Shown one piece after another: positions 58,287 to 64,000 of a stretch of DNA of 64,000 bases. The translations under genes and the position numbers were made by a program. The notes under the pieces were generated by a model. The model did not search any database and had not been told where the DNA came from. It saw nothing but the letters and a program-made list of their open reading frames with translations. This stretch comes from Datura wrightii (lineage: Eukaryota; Streptophyta; Magnoliopsida; Solanales; Solanaceae). The DNA lies in the NCBI GenBank assembly GCA_035772735.1, contig JASDFA010000007.1, forward strand, positions 148,427,001 through 148,491,000. The letters are read 5' to 3'. Every line of letters starts with the position of its first letter. Position 1 is the stretch's first letter.

Positions 58287-58839
58287 TACCTACTACATGC
58301 TGCTTGCTCTGTTTCCGGCTTGTAGTGGCTATTCTGACTGATAAGTCTATCCATGCACTGGATGTCTACTGGAACCAGCATGAAAAAGAAATGCATTCTT
58401 CATCATGTTTGTGATGTGATCCTGTCAAATTCACAATCACTATATACCATTTTTTTAATGTTTAATTCTATCAACAAAGATCAAGTCATTCATACTATCA
58501 GCTACATTCTCTCCCTCGGACACAGACAGGAAGATTCATGCAACAGAATTCATGATTTTAAATCTTGAATGATAACTGTTTTCAGCCTTTTGGAAAGTTT
58601 TTTTCCAACCAAATGATATTAGAGAATTTTTTTTATCCGGTTTTCAGAAAGTTATGGTAGCTTTGGTGGTTTCTTGTTAGACTTCAAGCCAATTAAAACA
58701 GCAACCATTATGACATTGTGCCAACATCCTCTTCACATTGCCCCAAAGCATAAACAGACTGATAGCTTGTTGTGTAGAAGCCAATATTATCCCTTCTTTC
58801 CTCATGCCTGCTAGCTGACAGTATTTTCGGCATAGATAA

Positions 58840-58881
<42 letters not shown>

Positions 58882-59064
58882 AAGAACAGGATTTTTTTTT
58901 GAAAAAATACTAAATATATATAGAAACTACATGTTTCCTTAAGCTTCTTCGGAAAAGGAATTACTTCTCCACATCAAAAAACATAAAAAACACATGTAAA
59001 AATAAATATAATGTAAATATCTCACTAAATTTTACTTTTCCTGAAAAGCAAGTGTCTAAATTAC
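58287..59064. other. PPTase 3' UTR and intergenic DNA
   Basis: No coding sequence recognised. A (TA)n microsatellite lies at about 58851-58874. The space would have to hold any further exons of the minus-strand exon at 59065-59150, and none is visible. Confidence 0.4.
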
Positions 59065-59150
59065 CTAGAGGAAAGCAGAGATGAAGAAGACGTTTGGTAC
59101 CGGAAAGAGACTGGTATAATTGACGTTCCGGTAATGGCAGACGTTACCAT
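59065..59150 (-). CDS. Orphan first exon, transit-peptide-like
   Basis: On the minus strand ATG (59150) opens 28 codons, MVTSAITGTSIIPVSFRYQT followed by a Ser/Leu-rich run, ending at AG|GTAATT, a good splice donor. The peptide has no acidic residues, many Ser and Thr, and a few Arg, as in chloroplast transit peptides. The leader on the same strand (59151-59215, CTCCCTTCAGTCTTCTGTCACTG…CGCCGGAGCATCAAA) looks like a plant 5' UTR. No second exon is visible before the PPTase 3' end, about 780 bp away, so this may be a truncated gene, or a gene whose intron spans PPTase. The family is not recognised. Confidence 0.45.
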
Positions 59151-60772
59151 TTTGATGCTCCGGCGAGGGTTTCAGTGACAGAAGACTGAAGGGAGAGTGT
59201 TCGCCGGCGAAGGTATAAGCGTTCATCTTTATTGGGCTTCTAGTATGTAAGTTTGAATTGGGCTACTAGCCTTCTGGTCCAAAGCCCACTTATGCTAATG
59301 GACCTCTACCCTAAATTCCTGATTTTATCCTAGACAAATTTACATAAATGACATACTTTTAAAATTTGATTATATGTAAATCTTTATATCAGGTATATAA
59401 TATTTTTTTATATTTAATTAAAAATAAATATTTTAGAATAATACATAATGTAATTAAAAAATAAAATTTAAATAATTTCTTTTAAATATTTATAAATGTT
59501 GTTATTATTATTTTTAAAAAAAATATTTATATATGAATCTCTTTATAATAAAGTAATTTTTATCACTTTTTCCGATAGAAGCGGAGGTACAACCTTCATG
59601 CAACACAAATAAAAATATTATCATTTTCTTAATATAATATTTTTAAATGACATAAAGCTTTTAGTTAACCTCACATGGATGGATATAAGATCATATTGTT
59701 ATCAAATGTTTGGCGTTATACATATTGCGGCACCTTATCTAATTTGATGTATATTTTAGATAATGTAATTAAGTAATGTAATTTTGCTAGTTCTTAAAAA
59801 TAAAATGATATAAATTATATTTTAGAAAATATATTTAAATTTATTATTTTTTTTGTAAAAGATATAGTCGAACATAATTTTAACTTTAAATTTTTTAAAT
59901 AAAGTGAATAATATTTAATTTTTATAATCAAATGCCCACTAAATTTAAAGTTTATTAAAAGCATGAGGTTCTTACAGATGTAGATTAAATTTTTTGCTCT
60001 TCGTTAACTGTATTAGATAAAATTATCATTTATTATTTTTCTTAAATAATTGTTATTTAATTATTTTATTAATATTTAAAAATTTAAAATTAATTAAAAT
60101 TATAACTATTAAATCTTTACTTATCTATAAGATATAAAAAAATTTAATATTTAATAATTTAAAACTAACTAAAATTTTATTTCATAACTTTTTTTATTTA
60201 AACTATATTAAAAATTCTAACAATTAAAACTTTTAAAACTTTAAAGTCAACCACAATTTGTATTTCAATTACTTTCCATCAACGTGAATCCTTTTCTATT
60301 ATTTTGTTGAAAATTTTGTTTGGAAGAAAGTAATAAGGTGAAGCTAGCATTGTTATTAAATATTACAACTTGAGGGGTCATAAAAAAAATTATTATTTCC
60401 TTATATATTCAATTTTTCAAGAAATAGAGTTGGTATTAAATATTATTGTCATATTTTGGTGGAAAATAAAATCCTATTAGGATTAGAGAAGTCCATAAAT
60501 AAAAATTTCTTAAGACCATAATTCAACAACCATTTTCTTTTGAGATTGTATTCTTTCAATTATAACTTTTTCAATAATTTACATAGATTAAAAGTTTGTT
60601 TGGATGAGTTTTTTACTTATGGCCGGTAAGCCAAAAGCTATAAGTTAGGATTTTTAGTTTTTTTAATTTATTTTTGTTGTTTTTATTTAAAAATAAGTGT
60701 TTAGAAGTATTTTTTTTTTAATTTACTCAAACATTATAAAAGTGCTTACAAATTATTTTGGCTTAAAATCAC
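59151..60772. other. AT-rich intergenic DNA, MITE remnants
   Basis: 59230-59340 is the GC-richer leader region of the orphan exon. The rest is very AT-rich. 60592-60772 (GTTTGTTTGGATGAGTTTTTTACTTATGGCCGGTAAGCC… GGCTTAAAATCACTTAAAATAAG) looks like a hAT-type MITE of a kind frequent in Solanaceae, running into the duplicated segment. Confidence 0.4.
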
Positions 60773-61612
60773 TTAAAATAAGTCAATAAACCACTGCTAA
60801 AAAATTATTATTTTTTCCCACCGAATAATATTAAATAACTATTCCCACAGATATTGTGGGAAAAGAAAAAATAATAGTGTTTTCACGTGGAAAAATCATG
60901 AAGTTTCCCACTACTTCAATGAGAATTTATTTTCCACCATGCATTTTTCTATGAACTGGTTCGGTGGAAATAGGAGCAAATCTATTAAGACTCGTGGGGG
61001 TGTCATGCCACCTGCAAGATTCGACCAAAACTCTGTGTATATATAAGTGTGTGTGTGTGTGTATATATAATATAGATAAATATTTAACTTGGCACCCAAA
61101 GATCAAAAGGAAGCCATAGTGCTAGTGGAAAAGGGCATGTGTTTCCACCCTTTACGTATTGAATCGAATCTCATTGGTAGCCTTTTTTATTCAATTTAGA
61201 CTCTGCTCAAACATCTAACAACAACAACATCTCAATAGCTTTTTCTTTCCTTTTTTTTTAATTTTTAATTATTGTTGACTTAGTTCTAATTAACAATTAT
61301 TATTGAATAATTTAGTTTATTAATATCTAACTTTTCTTTATTTCTTATGAGTTAGTATTTGTTTAATATAATTATGAAGTATGGAATAACATTAGTGATC
61401 AATATTTAAATGATTGATTAGTTTGCTATATCGAGCGTGATGTATTTACAAATGTAAGTAATGATGCAATTATTGACCATCTTCAGAATATAAAAATTCA
61501 TCGAGTACAATCGTAAACGAGTGATGGATATTTATGATATTAGTAATATTATTGAAAATTATATGTTCGGTTCACTTCATGATCTCCATTGAATGTGTTG
61601 TGTGATATTTAT
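60773..61612 (+). repeat. Direct duplication, copy 1
   Basis: From CTTAAAATAAGTCAATAAACC to TATATGTTCGGTTCACTT this segment is repeated at 63181-64000 with scattered substitutions and small indels. It includes a CACTA-MITE-like part (60785-61000), a GTGT/TATA microsatellite (61037-61075), a tRNA-like SINE head (61108-61182) and a poly(T) stretch. Beyond 61612 the first copy continues, but the second is cut by the window end. Confidence 0.9.
61108..61182 (+). mobile_element. tRNA-like SINE head (copy 1)
   Basis: ATAGTGCTAGTGG resembles box A and ATTGAATCGAATCTC resembles box B, about 35 bp apart, with an oligo-T after GGTAGCC. There is no closing acceptor stem, so it is not a functional tRNA gene. 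The duplicate at 63521-63600 has ATAGGATCAAATCTC at box B. Confidence 0.4.
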
Positions 61613-63180
61613 ATTTATTGCTATAATGTCAAACTAATCATAATAGTTCCTTCATTTCTTGCTCTTATAATATATGTAATACATAAATCGTTATTTTATT
61701 ATTGTTCATTTTTTTTTATCGATTGATTTATCATATAATTAAAAAAATAAATAATTCAAATCAAAGCCAAAAAAATTCAATGATGTATCACCTTAACCCC
61801 AGAAGACTCTAAAACTTGAATACTTCATTAATTGAAAAATGGGTGAAAAAATCACGTCTACCTCGCTATTATGACATGATGATCAAAATCTCATTGACTT
61901 AGGAGGTATTATATTCTATGAACTATAATTATTTGTACTAATCCTTCTCTTGCCCGTCTCTGCTTAATTACCCTAAGGTTTTCTTGTCATCTTTTATCAA
62001 TATTTTCTAGTTATATGCACTGTATACTTAAAATTTGTGTAACATCTTATTTGTTTCTTTTAGTGCATAATGTTTATAGATAAGATCTTGTGAGTTATGC
62101 CACAGATGAAAATAAAGAGAAGCATATACAGTCAAATATTTTGTAATAATATTTTGTAAGAAATATATTATGTGTAAATAAATATTAAAATATTTATGAT
62201 AATCATCATTAATGTCATGGACATAGCAAATTTCAAATTGAATATCTAAAAGGAAAATGTTATATTAAAATAGTAACCACCATTCTTCATGGAAAAGCTA
62301 TTAAATACCCTTTTGCGTAAAGTTTGAATAAAGATCTTCGTCAATTCAAATTATCACTAAGAGACTAGAATTTACGAAACAACCTACAATTATAGAATTT
62401 TTACGTCAAACTTGAAATTTTTAACTTGTCAACTAAGTTTAAATGCATACGTTCCTTCATTTTAATACTTTATTAGTACGGTACGACTTGTTATGAATTT
62501 ATTAGTAATGTATTGGTATTTTTGATTTTAATGAAATGTGAAAAATAATTGAGCATTTAAATTTAAAAACTATTTTATTTTCATTTATAATATAAAAAGT
62601 TCAAAAAAATATTTTTGCATACTTTTGGTTATAACAACCAATGAGATCTAAACGTCAAATACCATTATACATATATAGCAGCACCTCACTATAACAACCA
62701 TGAAGTTCTCAGATAAACGGTGCAACTATAGAGAGGTTTATGTTATTTTTCTTTGTTTTTTTTTAATTTAGCAACATGAATTTTTTAAAACTTCTTTACC
62801 ATCTATAAATGAAAGTTAATTGGATAAATACTTTATTACGACGTTTCACTTTTCATCCTTCAACTTGACAAAAATAAATTATTCTAATTTGGTAAGTAAA
62901 ATTTACTCTTTATTATAATTTATTTGGCTTGATTTGAAATATGAAGGTTAAACTAACTAATGTTTGACATGAATATGAACATACAATCTTCAGTTTTTAA
63001 AAAATAAAATTTACATATTTAGAAATTACATAAAAACTATTATAAGCCATAATAGTTTACCAGTCAAAATATGTAATGATCAAAGAAATATTCTTTTAAT
63101 TATTTAAATAGTAACTAAGACAAATAAATTAAAACAAAATAATGAGCATAATTTTTTATGATAAAAAGAATCAAAAATAT
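61613..63180. other. AT-rich DNA between the duplicated segments
   Basis: No open frame or recognisable protein. 62640-62760 contains TATAACAACCATGAAGTTCTC and GCAACTATAGAGAGGTTTAT, typical of a decayed MITE. Confidence 0.4.
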
Positions 63181-64000
63181 ACTTAAAATAAGTTGATAAA
63201 CCAGTGCTAAAAAATTATTATTTTTTCATTGAAATTTTTCACCGAATAATATTAAATGACTATTCCCACAGATATCGTGGGAAAAAAAAATAATTTTTTC
63301 ACGTGGAAAAATCATGAAGTTTCCCACTACTTCAATGAGAATTTGTTTTCCACCATGCATTTTCTATGAACTGGTTCGGTGAAAACGGGGGCAAATCTAT
63401 TAAGACTCGTGGGGGTGCCATGCCACCCACAAAATTCGACCAAAACTCTGTGTATATATAAGTGTGTGTATATATATATATATATTATATATAGATAAAT
63501 ATTTAACTTGACACCCAAAGATTAAAAGGAAGCTATAGTGCTAGTGGGAAAGGGCATATGTTTCCACCCTTGAGGTATAGGATCAAATCTCATTGGTAGC
63601 CTTTTTAATTCAATTTAGACTCTGTTCAAACATCTAACAGCAACAACATCTCAATAGCTTTTTCTTTCCTTTTTTTTTTTTTAATTTTTAATTATTATTG
63701 ACTTAGTTCTAATTAACAATTATTATTGAATAATTTAGTTTATTAATATGTAACTTTTCTTTATTTCTTATGAGTTAGTATTTGTTTAATATAATTATGA
63801 AGTATGGAATTACATTGGTGATCAATATTTAAATGATTGATTAGTTTGCTATATCGAGCGTGATGTATTTATAAATGTAAGTAATGATGTCATTATTGAC
63901 CGTCTTCAGAATATAAAAATTCATCGAGTACAATCGTAAACGAGTGATGGATATTTATGATATTAGTAATATTATTGAAAATTATATGTTCGGTTCACTT
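63181..64000 (+). repeat. Direct duplication, copy 2 (cut by window end)
   Basis: Matches 60773-61612 from ACTTAAAATAAGTTGATAAACC to the last base of the window. The offset between copies is about 2.4 kb. The microsatellite has changed from (TG)n to (TA)n. The true end of the duplicated unit is unknown. Confidence 0.9.

Noticed and set aside
58043..58396. Minus-strand frame of 117 codons
   Set aside because: Antisense of PPTase exons 7 and 8 and the 3' UTR; no independent support.
61108..61182. Possible tRNA gene
   Set aside because: Box A- and box B-like motifs are present but the ends do not pair into an acceptor stem, and the copy at 63521-63600 is similarly imperfect; a SINE head is more likely.
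60773..64000. LTR retrotransposon bounded by the two direct copies
   Set aside because: No TG/CA ends, PBS, PPT or pol sequence were seen between the copies; left as a direct duplication.

Overview
The window is plant nuclear DNA, almost certainly from a Solanaceae species. It is AT-rich, its genes have GT-AG introns, and it carries several copies of Solanaceae-type tRNA-derived SINEs (SolS/TS-like), RTE-like LINEs with (TTG)n tails, copia and gypsy elements, and many MITEs. The genus cannot be fixed from the sequence alone. No bacterial operons, CRISPR arrays, rRNA or functional tRNA genes were seen.

Layout. 1-8.5 kb: repeat-rich DNA holding SINEs and LINE remnants around the first three exons of a TLDc/EF-hand gene (minus strand, 6872-7290); its remaining exons were not found. 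10.4-18.4 kb: a complete 15-exon gene for a DWNN-zinc knuckle-U-box E3 ligase of the PQT3/RBBP6 family. 20-38 kb: a transposon graveyard. A ~5.9 kb coding-poor LTR element (25427-31315) carries a Stowaway MITE in one LTR and a complete solo LTR with a perfect target duplication in its interior. A very young, internally deleted Ty1/copia element lies at 34476-37979. 38.9-40.1 kb: a GIR1/GIR2-like EAR repressor gene. 42.5-44.7 kb: a MITE and a copia tail with a nested CACTA-type MITE. 46.5-51 kb: a four-exon UEV1 ubiquitin E2-variant gene. 53.6-58.3 kb: an eight-exon Sfp-type 4'-phosphopantetheinyl transferase gene. 59.1 kb: an orphan transit-peptide-like first exon (minus). 60.8-64 kb: a direct duplication of at least 820 bp, cut by the window edge.

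The genes do not form one pathway. Two belong to the ubiquitin system: the PQT3-like E3, and UEV1, which with Ubc13 makes Lys63-linked chains. The PPTase activates acyl carrier proteins, and the GIR protein recruits TOPLESS-type corepressors. From memory, Arabidopsis has the TLDc gene next to GIR1 (At5g06260/At5g06270) and a PPTase (At3g11470) near GIR2 (At3g11600). The window may therefore be an expanded version of that ancestral block.

No clearly new multi-gene system was found. The most unusual signal is a series of about ten short hairpins in the copia element, in which the loop CCNGAAG is constant while the stems differ but stay complementary.
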